From: Panorpa germanica
Lineage: Eukaryota > Arthropoda > Insecta > Mecoptera > Panorpidae
Assembly: GCA_963678705.1 (NCBI GenBank)
Contig: OY783203.1
Location: 30,610,535 to 30,674,534, forward strand
Length of the DNA stretch: 64,000 bases
Direction of reading: 5' to 3'
Shown: positions 37,130-49,182 of the stretch, piece by piece
Layout of the letters: each line of letters starts with the position of its first letter
Numbering within the stretch: the stretch's first letter is position 1
The notes under the pieces: model-generated
The model's database searches: none
Told to the model about the DNA's origin: nothing
The model's input: only the letters and a program-made list of their open reading frames with translations
Made by a program: the position numbers and the translations under genes

Positions 37130-37760
37130 CCCACTCACTGTTTTGATATTTAATTTACGTTTTTATTTAATATTTTAATCCAGATTTCAGGTATTCAGAA
37201 CAGTCATTCCTTGTCACATTTTTGTTTTAAATAGAGTTTAGTTTAGTTGGTGCGCATGCGTCGTTAGTAATATAAATTTTGACAATTCGACAAAATTGAA
37301 TGTGGAATATTTAAAATTGCTCTTTTTAATAACAACTAGTAATAAAAATTGTTTTTAAAGTCCAAATCACGATAGTTTGGCGGCGACTTATACTTAAAAG
37401 AGGTTATAAGAGCGGTATAAATCTATAATACGATAATTAATTTTATCTTATTCGTTTCTATATACATTATAGAAAAATAAGTGAGTCAATGCTTTTTAGT
37501 TATATCGGCAGTTTATACCTCACAACTTATTTTAAGTATGAGTCGCCGCCGAACTCTCGTAATTTGAACTATACTTCTTTATTTTTTACAAACTTACATT
37601 AAACTTCTTTTTCAAATAAATTCTATTGCATTTTGACAGATTGTCATAGTTTGAAGGAATTTAGTATTTTTAAGGTAAAAACATTGGACCTTGTAAGGTT
37701 ATAAAAAACAAGGAAAACGTAAATTAAAAATGGTACAGGGAATGACTACGCATATTTTCA
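37130..37760 (+). repeat. Dispersed repeat, copy 2, carrying a MITE
   Basis: Collinear with 12001-12320 on both sides, split by an insert that includes the Tc1/mariner-type MITE at 37359-37570. Confidence 0.6.
37359..37570. mobile_element. Tc1/mariner-type MITE, copy 1, about 212 bp
   Basis: Left AGTCCAAATCACGATAGTTT then GGCGGCGAC, right GTCGCCGCCGAACTCTCG then TAATTTGAACT. The inverted arms are about 60 bases long, with ACTTAAAA / TTTTAAGT inside. A sibling is at 59690-59902. Flanks suggest TA target choice. Confidence 0.72.
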
Positions 37761-37817
37761 TATGCTATACAATTTAAATTAAATCAAACACTATTATTAT
37801 ATAATTTTATAGAAATC

Positions 37818-37825
<8 letters not shown>

Positions 37826-37854
<29 letters not shown>
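37826..37854. repeat. (AT)n microsatellite
   Basis: About 14 AT units, then AATGTTTATTAG and, further on, GTCATTTCTTGGTACA. Confidence 0.85.
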
Positions 37855-37857
<3 letters not shown>

Positions 37858-39985
37858 GTTTATTAGTTTATCGATTTTCGGCTTACTAAGTCATTTCTTG
37901 GTACAGTGGTTTATACGCCTATTTACAAAGAAAATAAAAAATCCCGTTCTAGTGATTTCTAGGAATTAACATTAAAGTTGCATGTCTCAAGGTCAATTTC
38001 ACAAATAGAGTTCATTATTTCTTTCTTGACGGCCTACCCAACTTGGCACACTTGTTATAATGGGTGGCGATAACCTTAACCTCCTACCACATATACTCGC
38101 ACCTTGGAATTAGGGGAAACCAGAACGAATATATCCATAGCGGCTAGCCTTGCCTTCTGTCAAATTTCTTTTTATTGCTGATAGACATCTTATTACGGAA
38201 TAGCACACAATTGAAATTATTTCATTTACTAGTATATCTGTACGGTCTTTCTTTATTTAGAACATGAGTTATAAGAAATATTTTTATAAGGAAAAATATA
38301 AATGAAAGTTTTAAAGGGTTTGTGTTGCCCTGATTGTGAAATCAACTTATATCCGTTGAGATTGTTACGGCAAGCATGTTTCAATGCTGTGTTGCGGTAG
38401 ACGATGAATGACTGACCTCGTAAGTCTATACCTTTATATAGATTTAATAATTAAAAAGTACATAATTCATAAAACGGTCTATTTAAGAAATTTTATGATT
38501 ATGGTAATATGCAAAAAGGTTAGATATATTTATCAAAAAGCAGTAAAATAGATCACAACACGTTTTATTTTAAGTAACATTCTTAACATATGAAATAACA
38601 TTTGTTATGTTAAATAAACGTAATTGTGTTATCAAAGAGAACATATTTGTCATAAAAGAGTTCATTTACAGTCTATTTTATCGGCTTCAAATGGCGGAAC
38701 CACTCCAACTGTCGGAATACAAATGAAGATAAAGTTGATGCGAACTATAATTAAAGTGCAATAGTTATAGAAACGTTACAAAAAGGAACACTTGACCAAA
38801 TTATTTACTGTGTAGTTATTTTTATATTCTACTAGCTAAACCCGGCCACACTTTGTTGTAGCTCAGTCTGATATAAAATAAATGGGGCAGTATATGAAAG
38901 ACACAAACACAAACGACGATCAATTGGAAAGAAATAAATACGAAAACACACGCTTATTCAATTGCAACGTTGTGTAAAAATTTCAAGCCAATTGACAGAC
39001 TATTTTTCAAAATTTACGAGCACCAGCATACACACGCTGAATTGGAAATATTGTAAAATTAATGTGACAGTTACTACGACAAAATCGAGCCACTAATCTA
39101 CATAACGATTAATCCAGATCTGGACATTTAACTAAAATATAATATTTCAGAATAAATGTTATTCTCAAACATTCTACTTTTATGTTCTACCGCTAGATGC
39201 CATCATTGACTGTTCCTCAAAGCTAACAGCTCGTATGATCACGTGATTCTCATCACCCATATCCTCCCCTTCTCCTCCACCCATCTCATGTCTCTGAAGG
39301 CACCCCTGAAGTACTTCTTGATAAATGGTTGGATGTATTTACATTTCCTCCTTTCCATATAAAAATACTGTTTCCCCTTATTTCATTTCCTGTACATATT
39401 TTTTTACATAAATTACAACAGCCTCAAGTCTGTAAATAATGTAAAAAATGTTTCATTTGATTCATACTTTAATTTATTCGCTGTTCCTAGAAATAAAAAT
39501 ATACGTATTCTTCTGTTTTAGAAGGATCGGTCGGTCTTTTTTTTACCTTTTATAATAAATATAATTATTTATGATCAAAGCCAAAGTGAATTTAAAAAAC
39601 CATTAAAAAATTAACAGATGATGTTTTAATAATTCATTCATATTACTGCAAACGATAAGTTACTTTGTTCAGGAATTAAGGATATTTTTTCTTTGAACTC
39701 ATTTACAGAGAAATTAATATTATATTCAGATTAAAGAAACAAATGTTTTATTAGGTAAAGTTGTGTGGGGGGAGCAACAGTGGCACGTTGCGCAATTGCC
39801 TAGGGCTCGCATCAACAGAGAGGTTAGGAATTTTAAAAGTAAAATTCGGGGCACACAAATTCAAATTTATCCAAGGTCCCATGAAAGTGTAAGTCAAAAC
39901 TAAGAAATATTCATACATTGCGTACAGGAGCTGATCCGGCTGAGTCCCACTATAAAATTACTCGTATGTATGGTTTCCACTATAT
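37855..39985. other. No gene; one decayed dispersed repeat
   Basis: At about 38832-39050 the text TACTAGCTAAACCCGGCCAC, then AAATTTCAAGCCAATTGACA, has the style of abundant insect repeats beginning ACTAGC. No frame or ends were defined. Confidence 0.4.
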
Positions 39986-39994
39986 AGAGTAGAC

Positions 39995-40680
39995 AGAGTT
40001 TACCCCCGTCGCAAGGGACGACTGCTTGACGACTTGAATTTCATTTCAAATTTTAATTCCATTTTTAAATTGAAATATTTAACTCGAACGTTCTATATAA
40101 ATTTTACACGTAAAAACAAATAATTTCTTTTTCAACAAAATACAAAATATTTTCAATTTATTCGTTATTTGACCAACTTTTTTTTTCAATTTTTGGAATT
40201 TGGGATTTTTCGATTCGTAAATTAGGTACGAAAGTTAGCCCATATACAAAATTTCAACTTTCTAGCACAATTTTTACTCATCGGCAAAAACCACCCCGAA
40301 TTTTTTTTTAATAACATATTTATTATTAAGTAATCCAAAATTTGAGTTTTCTTCAAAGTTTCCTACCGGGCCCTATAATTTTCAAAAAAATGTTAGCATT
40401 GAACCCCGTAATACACATACCAAATTTTAACTTCTTATTTTTTACGAATTAAAAGTTATAGAGCAAAAAGTAAAAATTTTTTTTTAGTTTTTTCAAAATT
40501 ACGAGTTTCCAAGAAATTCAGGGAAAAATTTGGATGCCAAACGTCTTAGAATTTTTTTCTCTACGAAATAGCTAACTTTCAAAAACATTGACGGAGCCGT
40601 TTTCATTCTACCATATACGAATTTCAGCAATAAACAAACATATAAATAACTTGGAACATTATAACATAGGATGATAATAT
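39995..40680 (+). repeat. Hairpin-start dispersed repeat, copy B
   Basis: AGAGTTTACCCCCGTCGCAA then GGGACGACTG: one base of the hairpin is changed. The body matches copy A; the 3' end reads ACCATATACGAATTTCAGCA, then AACATATAAATAACTTGGAA and CATTATAACATAGGAT. Confidence 0.75.
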
Positions 40681-41650
40681 GACAATTATATTCAAATTTG
40701 TGATCCTTTGTAATTGTTCAGAATGTCACATGAATATTAAAATTTGTAATTTTCACAAATTTTTATAGATAATTTTTTAATTATTTTATTGAAGTATATG
40801 TCAAGATATGTATATAGTGCGGCGTTTATTATAATAGCTATTTAAAATTTGATTTTTTTTTTATTCGTCTAATTTTATTCGTTATAATATCAAAACGTTG
40901 CGTTGCTCGAGATAGCTGTAAGTAGTATATGAATCTCTTTTACACTCAAATGGACGTCAAAATCTATGAATGAATAAAGTGAAAAAATTGACTACTACAA
41001 CTTCTATAATAATGTAATTAGAAAATAATTATATATTTGAAGTCCTGATAGCTAACTTACCGACAATAAGTCGGTTTCCAGTAATTTTCTTCAACAATAA
41101 CACCCTATATAATTTCATCGTCATCCGTAATGAGTCATACAGGTTTTCTATAACCATTTCCTGTTAACCAGGGTGTAGTTCCTTGTATAGTAATGTATAT
41201 TATGAATAAATAACATCAAAATCTATTATTCTAGTCAATAATGACTATGATAAAAAATGAATAAACACCTTCATACCAAGTATATGAATTGATTGCTCAA
41301 CACGAATGTGTGCCAATTCTCATGAAAAGTGAGACAATATTCCAGAAACTGGGTTCTCTGATTACATGACCTACCCCTTGACAATTAATCTATATATTAT
41401 GAAAATAAAATTTATATATATATTTATATGTAAATAAAATCGATGTATGTCCTATGTAGACAACGACTATGTATACATATATATTTATAATATATATTCA
41501 TACATAATTAAGTAATTTTAACTTGAAAAAAGCTGAATTTCTTAAAAGCAATTTACTTTAACTAGTAGTTTTTTATACTAAGCTCTGAATGTCTTTATTA
41601 TGGCGGTGTATTTTGAATAGTCGAAATATTATTTAATACTTTCCGTCCAA
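40681..41650. other. No feature recognised
   Basis: AT-rich; no gene or delimited element seen. Confidence 0.4.
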
Positions 41651-42003
41651 TTTAATAATCACTGGCGTAGCTAGGTATGGGCCAGTCGGTGCTGGGCACC
41701 GGGGCCCTCAAGCTCAGGGGGGCCTCGGACCCTAACCAGAAAACCTCGATTTGTACTAGCTAAAAATTCTCCCACCTTTGGAATGTAAATAAAATAGGGT
41801 GCAACATAACTTTAAGGTAGTACTGTCGGTCAGAGAGTTATAATAAGATAATGATCTCGTTAAATTTGATTCGAAAAGTGATTCGTAAAATGTTTTGCTC
41901 ATATAAATCATATCTGTTCGATCACGACCATAGTTTGCAAGACTCAGGAATACGGCCCCTGGGGCTCTAATGCAGATCGGAAAATGGATAGTCCGTTGGT
42001 TTA

Positions 42004-42402
42004 GAAGTAAAAGAAGCGTTTCTAGGCTTTTATGCAGCCTTCAAACATGGTGCGGCAGATTTAGTCAACCAGGTGACTACATTTATCGACAAAAATATTG
42101 ATTTAAAAAAATGTGTTTGTCAAGGTTATGATGGAGCTAGTGTGATGAGCGGTGTGTATAATGGTGTGCAAAAACAGATTAAGGATATCCAGCTTAACGC
42201 GGAGTACATACATTGCGCCACTCATAATTTAAATTTGATAGTAAATGATGCCATTAGCACTTGTATCGAATTACAAATTTTTTTCGGAAATTGCATCAAA
42301 CGTCGGGATCTGCTGTCAAAATTCACTGGCGAATCGGACATCACTCTAAAAAAACTAAATCCGACGAGATTGTCCAATAGAGTCATACAATATCTGCAAT
42401 AA
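42004..42402 (+). pseudogene. hAT-family (ZMYM1-like/DUF4371-type) transposase fragment
   Basis: Open from about 42004 to a stop near 42403: EVKEAFLGFYAAFKHGAADL, then KKCVCQGYDGASVMSGVYNG, then EYIHCATHNLNLIVNDA. QGYDGASVMSG contains the second catalytic Asp region and HCATHNLNL the conserved Cys-x2-His (C-A-T-H) of hAT transposases. The zinc finger, first catalytic region and C-terminal dimerisation region are missing: about 130 of an expected 600-800 residues. A common track-style start at 42073 is a GTG inside the fragment. Confidence 0.88.
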
Positions 42403-42438
42403 ACATCGTTTTTTCGAAATTTTTATCAAAGCATTATC

Positions 42439-42439
<1 letters not shown>

Positions 42440-42482
<43 letters not shown>
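42440..42482. repeat. (TA)n microsatellite inside the hAT element
   Basis: About 21 TA units between the transposase remnant and the right end. Confidence 0.88.
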
Positions 42483-42484
<2 letters not shown>

Positions 42485-42938
42485 ACTTGATAAAACCTAA
42501 ACAGTTTAGCTAGGGCCCCAGTTTATTTTTGCACCGGGGCCTTCGGTTACCTAGCTACGCCACTATCAGGAATTATTTAATCAGGAAAGTCTGTCATCAA
42601 TTAAAGGTTGGAAGGCGCCTACATTCGGCAACCATCTGGAAAATAATAGTATGTTCGGTTTTTTGTTTATCTCGAAAATTATAACTTTTAAATGTATTGT
42701 CTCTCTCTTTCTATGACCAAAGTAATTATTTGTTCAAAGAAGATCGTGTCTCTAGTGATCTCCTAGCTCAAAATCTCAAAATGTTCTCGGAAATATATAA
42801 AAGATAGTTTTAAGAATGAAATTTCTTTCCAGGGGATCACCCCAACTATTAATAACATTTAAATAACGTCAAAATCATTAATAGTTTATAAAAACGAAAT
42901 CAAATCAAAGTGCCGCATACTGCTAACACTTTATTTTA

Positions 42939-43175
42939 CTCAGTAAACAATTTGGTGAAGTGTCCCTTTTGTGACGTTTCTATCACTATTTCATTTCAAT
43001 TGTGTTCGCATCAACTATATCTATTCTTCTTAGAGTGGTTTCGCCATTTGTAACCGATAAAAGAGACATTTCATATGAACGATTGTGAGAAACTGAACTG
43101 TAAATGAACTCTTTCATGAAAAAAATCATACGCATCTTCAATATGATGGCGAAGTGACTCCAAAATGTTTACGGG
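42939..43175. mobile_element. MITE with CAGTAAACA ends, copy 3
   Basis: CTCAGTAAACAATTTGGTGA then AGTGTCCC at left, CTCCAAAATGTTTACGGGG at right; the shortest and most diverged copy of the family at 5125 and 5822. Confidence 0.62.
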
Positions 43176-44548
43176 GACTCTGGCTTAAGCCTCCAGCGTA
43201 ATTTAAACAAAATATAAACCACAGAAATTGGCTAACGATAGTAACTATTTACTAACGTTATTTAAGGTTTTATAAAAATGTTTTTTTTAAGGATTCTTGC
43301 AACAAATTTTCTTGTAATGTAAACAATGTTTCATTATTCGATGGCATTTAAATGGCGCATACGAGTACTCGTTTGCAGGCTTCTTGCGGTCAGTCGGAGA
43401 CGGAGACGGAGACGGCCAGCGCGGCATTTGACGGCCTATTAATACCCTGATCAGATACGTCGAACATTTAGTTTCTCCGTTTATTCTATTTATAAATATT
43501 TTAATCATTTTTTATTTGGTTTAGATGTATTTTAATTTTAAACTAATTTCTAATCCGTAGGCTAATTATAAAATAAAGATTTCATCAATTTACTACAGAG
43601 CACTGGTTTCTAACTATTCAGGCAAAGTCACGGAACAATCTTGCTTTGAAAAAAGATTTGCAGAACTCTATAGCTTTTAAAATTTGTAAAAGTTAACAGG
43701 AAATAAATACTATATATTTAATATATTTGTAAACTCTGCAAGTCTCCGATGCTGAATCCTATCACTAACAAAGTTCATGTTGACAGTTTTTGTGCGTCGC
43801 GACCACCACAATTCTATCGCTTGACATCTAAGCAATGCCACATGTGCAATTAAACTGACCCAAACACAAACTGCAACTAAACTTAAATGTAAATGTTAAA
43901 AGTAGTCTATTATTATTAAAATTGCTTTTTGAGTGTAACAGGTATTGTCCAATATTATTTTTGTAGTGTGAACATTGAAAACCTTCTTCATAACACTCTA
44001 CAGGAAATACTTTGATAAATAATTTAAAATATTCTGCTGTTTATAAAAAGTGTAAGACGCTTAATAAACTTCAAAAACATGAACTTAAATAAATCACCTT
44101 TTTCTGAAAAGTACGGTTTTGGTGTAATATATTTTACATAGTAAACATATATTTATATTATAAAGAAATGTATATGGACATCCATTATGTTGTTTGTATC
44201 AATAATAATTTTACTGGGTTCACATTTATCTACCCCATTTCCTAACCCTCCTCCGTCTCAATCCATTAATTCCATCCATTAAATTTATAACAATACAACA
44301 GAAAGTTCAATACAAATTTTTACAATAAATACATCATTAGAAAGTCAACTGTATTGGACTAATGGTGTTTTTATATGTCGATTAAATCGACTATTTTAAA
44401 GAGGAAGGGGGGGGGGAGGACTGTTGTCTAATGTTTATTAAAAAATATTTTACCTCCCACTAATTTTTGTAATTTTTATAGTTTCATTGTCTGTTACCAT
44501 TGGAATAGGACGTAGGTGATCCTTGGACGTCTTTATCTTTTTAAATTG
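43176..44548. other. No gene; small simple repeat
   Basis: GGAGAC tandem units at 43394-43415. At about 43745-43770 CCGATGCTGAATCCTATCAC is the reverse complement of the SINE tail. A G-run lies at 44405-44417. Confidence 0.45.
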
Positions 44549-45220
44549 ACTAGAGTTTACCCCCGTCGCAAACGACGACTGTCTTTTATGTGTGAATTGA
44601 ATTTCAATTCAAATTTTAATTCCATTTTTTAAATATTAAACTCGTTTCATATTTATTTTTTATATAACAACAAATAATTTTTCATATAAACTGACTAAAA
44701 AAATATTTTTTTTTCAATTTGTTCATTATTTGACCAACTTTTGTCCAAAATTTGGGATTTTTTTTTCGATTTGTAAATTACGTACCAAAGTTAACCCATA
44801 TATAAAATTTCAACTTTCTAGCCCTATTTTTACCCTCGGCAAAAACCGGCCCCGTGCCCCCAAATAAAATTTTTTAAATTTGAATTTTTTTTTCTTAATA
44901 ACATATTTCATTATTAAGTAAGCCAAAATTTAAGTTTTCCCCAAAGTTTCCTACCGGGCCCCCTAATACACATACCAAATTTCAAATTTCTTTCTTTTAT
45001 GAATTAAAAGCTATAGAGCAAAGAGTAAAAAAATTTTCTTTAGTTTTTCCAAAACAACTTTTTTCCAGGAAGCTCAGGAGAAAATCCGAGGACGCCAAAA
45101 GTCTTAGAATTTTTTTCTCTACGAAATTGACAATTTTCAAGAAAATGCGCTAAGCCGATTTCGGGCCACCATACGAATCGCGTAAACATATACACTTGGA
45201 ACATTATAATATAGGATTAT
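44549..45220 (+). repeat. Hairpin-start dispersed repeat, copy C
   Basis: ACTAGAGTTTACCCCCGTCG then CAAACGACGACTG; the body matches copies A and B; the end reads ACACTTGGAACATTATAATA then TAGGAT. Confidence 0.78.
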
Positions 45221-45234
45221 TTATCTGCTTTACA

Positions 45235-45395
45235 ATCCCTTTAGTCTGTACGATAATGCGGTATCACAATACCGCTGCCTAATAAATGTGTGATTCTATT
45301 TATAGCTTAATTTATTTAACAACCCAAACCCAGAAAATTAGCATCAGTCGAAGCGTCATTACCCGGCCCCAACGCTGTCAGTCACTGTATCGTTC
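45235..45395 (-). repeat. tRNA-derived SINE, diverged copy
   Basis: On the minus strand: box B area (GGGGCCGGGTAATGACGC, changed), CTAATTTTCTGGGTTTGGGT, then TTATTAGGCAGCGGTATTGT. Head and tail partly lost. Confidence 0.6.
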
Positions 45396-46105
45396 CTATA
45401 TCTATACCTTATAAACATCTTTATTATTATTTTATATTTTATTTCTCTATTCGAATTTGATCAAACATTTTAAAGTTGACGTATATGTCAATATCATACA
45501 TATACTACAAAGTATTCTTTTTATATTCTGATTATACTCATATCCTGATCAGTAGGATAATACTACTTACATCAGTAACAGTAGCAACAGTAGCAACAGT
45601 CGCAGTCGGCGTGATGCTGCGTTCAGCTTTCATGTATTTTACAACATGTCAGATAATATAAACCACCGTGTAAGCGGCAAATTGTATTGATTACAGCACG
45701 CTGAACTGCACAAGCTGGTCTCGTGTACTACATACTACATACTACATAGTATACTAGTAGCCTGCCATACTTCCATGCTTCCATGCTCTGCTGTAGCTTA
45801 ACATACAGTCCTCCTCGTCTCTATAGTCTATACACTCTCAACACGGCCTCCAGATACTATACTCTACTATTTCTGTTGGTTTAGTTGTCGCGAACGCGGA
45901 CGCCTATGCAGATATTGATTTCACGTTTTAACCTAGAACCCAACAGCCCTAGTACCCCATATTTAAACATTTATTGGATAGTTCATTATATTATTGTCAC
46001 ATTATTGTATGATTATGTGATTTTTGATCGATATCTATATTATCATACGAGTTCTTTTTCTTCAAGATGAACCATACCTCAAAAAACGTATTTACATAAA
46101 TCACT
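45396..46105. other. No gene; short tandem repeats
   Basis: CAGTAGCAACAGTAGCAACA at about 45582-45601 and TACTACATACTACATACTAC at about 45727-45748 are simple repeats. Confidence 0.45.
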
Positions 46106-46106
46106 G

Positions 46107-46700
46107 AAATCCTCCTATATTATAATGTTCCAAGTGCAAGTTTATTTGTCTATATGTTTACGCGATTCGTATGGTGGCTCGAAAACGACTCCGCGCATTT
46201 TCTTTAAAATTTCCTATTTCGTAGAGAAAAAAATTCTAAGTCTTTTGGCGTTCTCAGATTTTTCCCTGAATTTACTGGAAACCCTTAGTTTTGTTAAAAC
46301 TAAACAAATTTCTTTTACTTTTTGCTCTATAACTTTTAATTCGTAAAAGATAGAAAGTTGAAATTTGGCATGTGTATTATGGTGTTCAACACTATCATTT
46401 TTTGAAAATTAGAAATTGAAAAATTTAAAACGGGGGCGTTTAGAAAATAGGTTGAAAAATATGTTATTAAAAAATAAAAATTCAAAAAATTTATTTTGGG
46501 GCACGGGGCGGTTTTTGCCGAGGGTAAAAATTGCGCTAGAAAGTTGAAATTTTATATGTAAACTAACTTTAGTACCTAAATTACAAATCGATAAAAAGAA
46601 ACCAAATTTTGAAAAAAAGAAAAAATTTTGCAAACGAAAAAAAAAAAAATTTATATTTTGTTCAAGAAAATATGTTTTTTAGTCAATTTAACGTAAAATC
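46107..46700 (-). repeat. Hairpin-start dispersed repeat, copy D, truncated
   Basis: Reverse-strand copy: its 3' end (TATTATAATGTTCCAAGTGC on +) is at left and the family blocks run backwards to GTTTTTGCCGAGGGTAAAAA. It fades near 46,700, before the hairpin start. Loss of the start only resembles 5' truncation. Confidence 0.72.
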
Positions 46701-47350
46701 GGTAGATCAAAAATATGTACGATGTATATGCATTTGATTTGAGCATAGTAATGTATAACAACAAACAAAAAATTGCGAGCTTTCTTCTCGTTGATTGGAC
46801 TAACAACATCTTGGTAAATAGACTACATTAAAATAAATTTTTATTAATTATATATTCTTTTATCATTTATTTTTTTGGTTGATTGACATTCATGATTTAA
46901 AAAAATATATAAATAAGAAAAAATGAGGCATAATCTGATATTGTTAAAATCTGCAAATGTTTAGATATCGCATAAAAATTGTAAGTTCTCTTCTTATAAA
47001 GAAGTTAGTTTAGTTTAATTTTTTTTAAATAAAATATATTTTAATCATTACCTCCTACTTTTACTATATCCTCATTTAAAGTTTATAATTTTTAATAATT
47101 AGTATGTTTTAATTTTTATAGCACAATTTTTTCTTCCAAAAATGTTCCATGAATTTAAAAAGGTGTAAACTATAAATAAACCCTCATTAGCCTGTTCCCC
47201 CTACTACGAACAGACAATCTAATCTAATGAGTAAACTCCCAGTATGATGATTTCATAACATTTTTAACTCGACAAATTACAAATCCCTGGAGTACCAAGT
47301 TTGAAACAAATATACCTTTCCTTCAATTTATTTAATATTAAATACATTCT

Positions 47351-47563
47351 CTATTTAAAAATGTTATATTTTCTTGCCCATTCCTTGAACTTCTGATACT
47401 TCATGGGGGTTACGATTCTTGCACCCAATTTATTACAGCACAGTGGTACGTTTGTAGAGCAAACGAGACATAAAAAGTGCGTTACTTGAAATCCAGTCAA
47501 TGCTACTCCGATTTCAATGATTTTCATTTTTAAATGTTGATAATGTAAACCTTTACAAGTCAA
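47351..47563 (-). CDS. Short Cys-containing ORF, unrecognised
   Basis: A 70-codon minus-strand frame, with an inner start at MKIIEIGVALTGF, contains CLVC and CC pairs and a Lys/Arg-rich end (MKYQKFKEWARKYNIFK), followed within 30 bases by an ATTAAATAAA stretch. The composition is more protein-like than most frames nearby. It could be a last exon or a decayed transposon piece. No function is proposed. Confidence 0.2.
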   Translation of the reverse strand: MTCKGLHYQHLKMKIIEIGVALTGFQVTHFLCLVCSTNVPLCCNKLGARIVTPMKYQKFKEWARKYNIFK

Positions 47564-48289
47564 AAATCAACGCTCTTATTAGGTAATTAGTAAAAAAAGA
47601 GGAAAAATTAAAATTAATACCTCACTCGTTTTTTGCCATACATACATATATAAACGCTTCTCGCTTACTCATTGATTAGATATTAAAATTTAACAAGGAA
47701 AAAAATAGTTTTCTTATTATATTCGTGAAAAAATGTACAAAAACATAATTTGGAGGTCACATTGTGGCATAGTGGACTTCTTTTCTTTTTTATCTTCTGC
47801 AATTTCAAATAAAAAATGTATTTCCAATTAAAATTATTTAATAAAATTATATTAAAATTATTAGTATTTAAAATAGAAGTCTCCACGTCGTTTACTGCGC
47901 TGTGCTATCTCCAAATTATTATTTTTTCTTATGAATTCCGAGTATTTCGCTAATATACATATAGTCTTATATAAACTTATTCAATAATAATTAAAACCTC
48001 ATATAGTAAAATGCTGAAAACCAATAACACATAGATTTAGTGATAAAATAAGAAACATTTCTTCCCTTTATTTAAATATTTTCCATTTTTCGTCCATTTA
48101 ATTTATTTTGTCCTTATTGGCAAATAAGAACCTTTACTGCCTCTTTACATTTGTGGTATCACAAAATCAGCCGCTGTGAATGTTTAATTTTCCATTCCCC
48201 TTCCACAGAGTTTCTGATACTGCGTGAAAACGGCACATTTTTCTTCCTCTAGTTATACTCGTATATAACATGCATTTTCCCATATTTTC

Positions 48290-48381
48290 CCCGCGTTTCA
48301 CGTTATCCTCATTCTCGTTTTCGTTCTCGGCATCTCGCAGTGTTTGTCAACTATCACATTTCGTTCTGAAACTCCGAACAG
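48290..48381 (+). promoter_or_regulatory. Candidate promoter / 5' leader exon of the encore-like gene
   Basis: A patch richer in G+C than its surroundings (about 48285-48380) ends in CCGAACAG followed by a GT dinucleotide, a plausible donor. The first coding exon at 49183 begins 12 bases after an acceptor (CTTCAG, 49165-49170), so a noncoding exon must lie upstream and this patch is the best candidate I see. No TATA box or initiator was assigned. This is an inference only. Confidence 0.3.
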
Positions 48382-49182
48382 GTTGGATGAGCATCAAATA
48401 TTTAATATTTGTAATGAATATTTTGATATTTTATGTAGTTTTTCGTTGATTTGTGATAAGAAATTGTTCATGTTATTGTTATGAGACGTGATTTGTGATT
48501 TAGTATACTTCAATAATTATTATGTTAATAAAAATTTATCCGAAATTATTTGGAGAATTAATTTTTTAATTGTGTAATAGATTAAATAATTTAAAAAACT
48601 TGTTGATTCGTTCTAATATCTGCCTGCTCAATAACAAATATAAACAAATGAATACATTATTGTTTTCCGTAAACGTTATTTGTGTTATTTATCAGTATCA
48701 CTTTTTCTTTATATTTATTGGAATCAAAATATTGCTTATCCTCTGATTTTGGTGAAATTATTATTTCAATAAATTATTTTTTATTCTGAAATGTCTTCAT
48801 ACATTGAAGAAAGTTTTATAAAACATATTTGGCAGTTTTCATTTGATGTCTATTTTTATTATTCATATAGTTATTAAACTTAAATTTAAATTCATTACAT
48901 TATTTTACATTTATTTTAAGCTACAGCAGGAATGTTATTAAATGAGTTCTCTTATTACAGTTTGTTCAGTCAGTTAAATTTAAATCAAGTTGTAATGAGG
49001 CACATAAGTCACTAAAGCTGTTAATTCAGTTTATTGTTGTTTTTTGATTTCGAAATGTAAATGCTTGACGATATTTAAAATGCCTAAGGTGTTATAAAAA
49101 TTATTTAAACAATATTCAATTTTAAGGTGTTTATAACATTTTGTTAATTAATAACATCGGTATTCTTCAGGTACGTTATAAA

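Larger units (their letters stand above)
41660..42565 (+). mobile_element. hAT element with transposase remnant
   Basis: Starts CACTGGCGTAGCTAGGTA and ends TTACCTAGCTACGCCACTA; the terminal 150-200 bases match the non-autonomous copy at 3001-3713. It encloses a 42004-42402 coding remnant and a (TA)n array (42440-42482). An 8-bp duplication is not visible, so one end may have been altered. Confidence 0.8.
46701..49165. other. AT-rich stretch upstream of the encore-like gene
   Basis: Contains the short unrecognised frame at 47351-47563 and the candidate leader exon near 48290-48381; otherwise unassigned. Confidence 0.4.
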
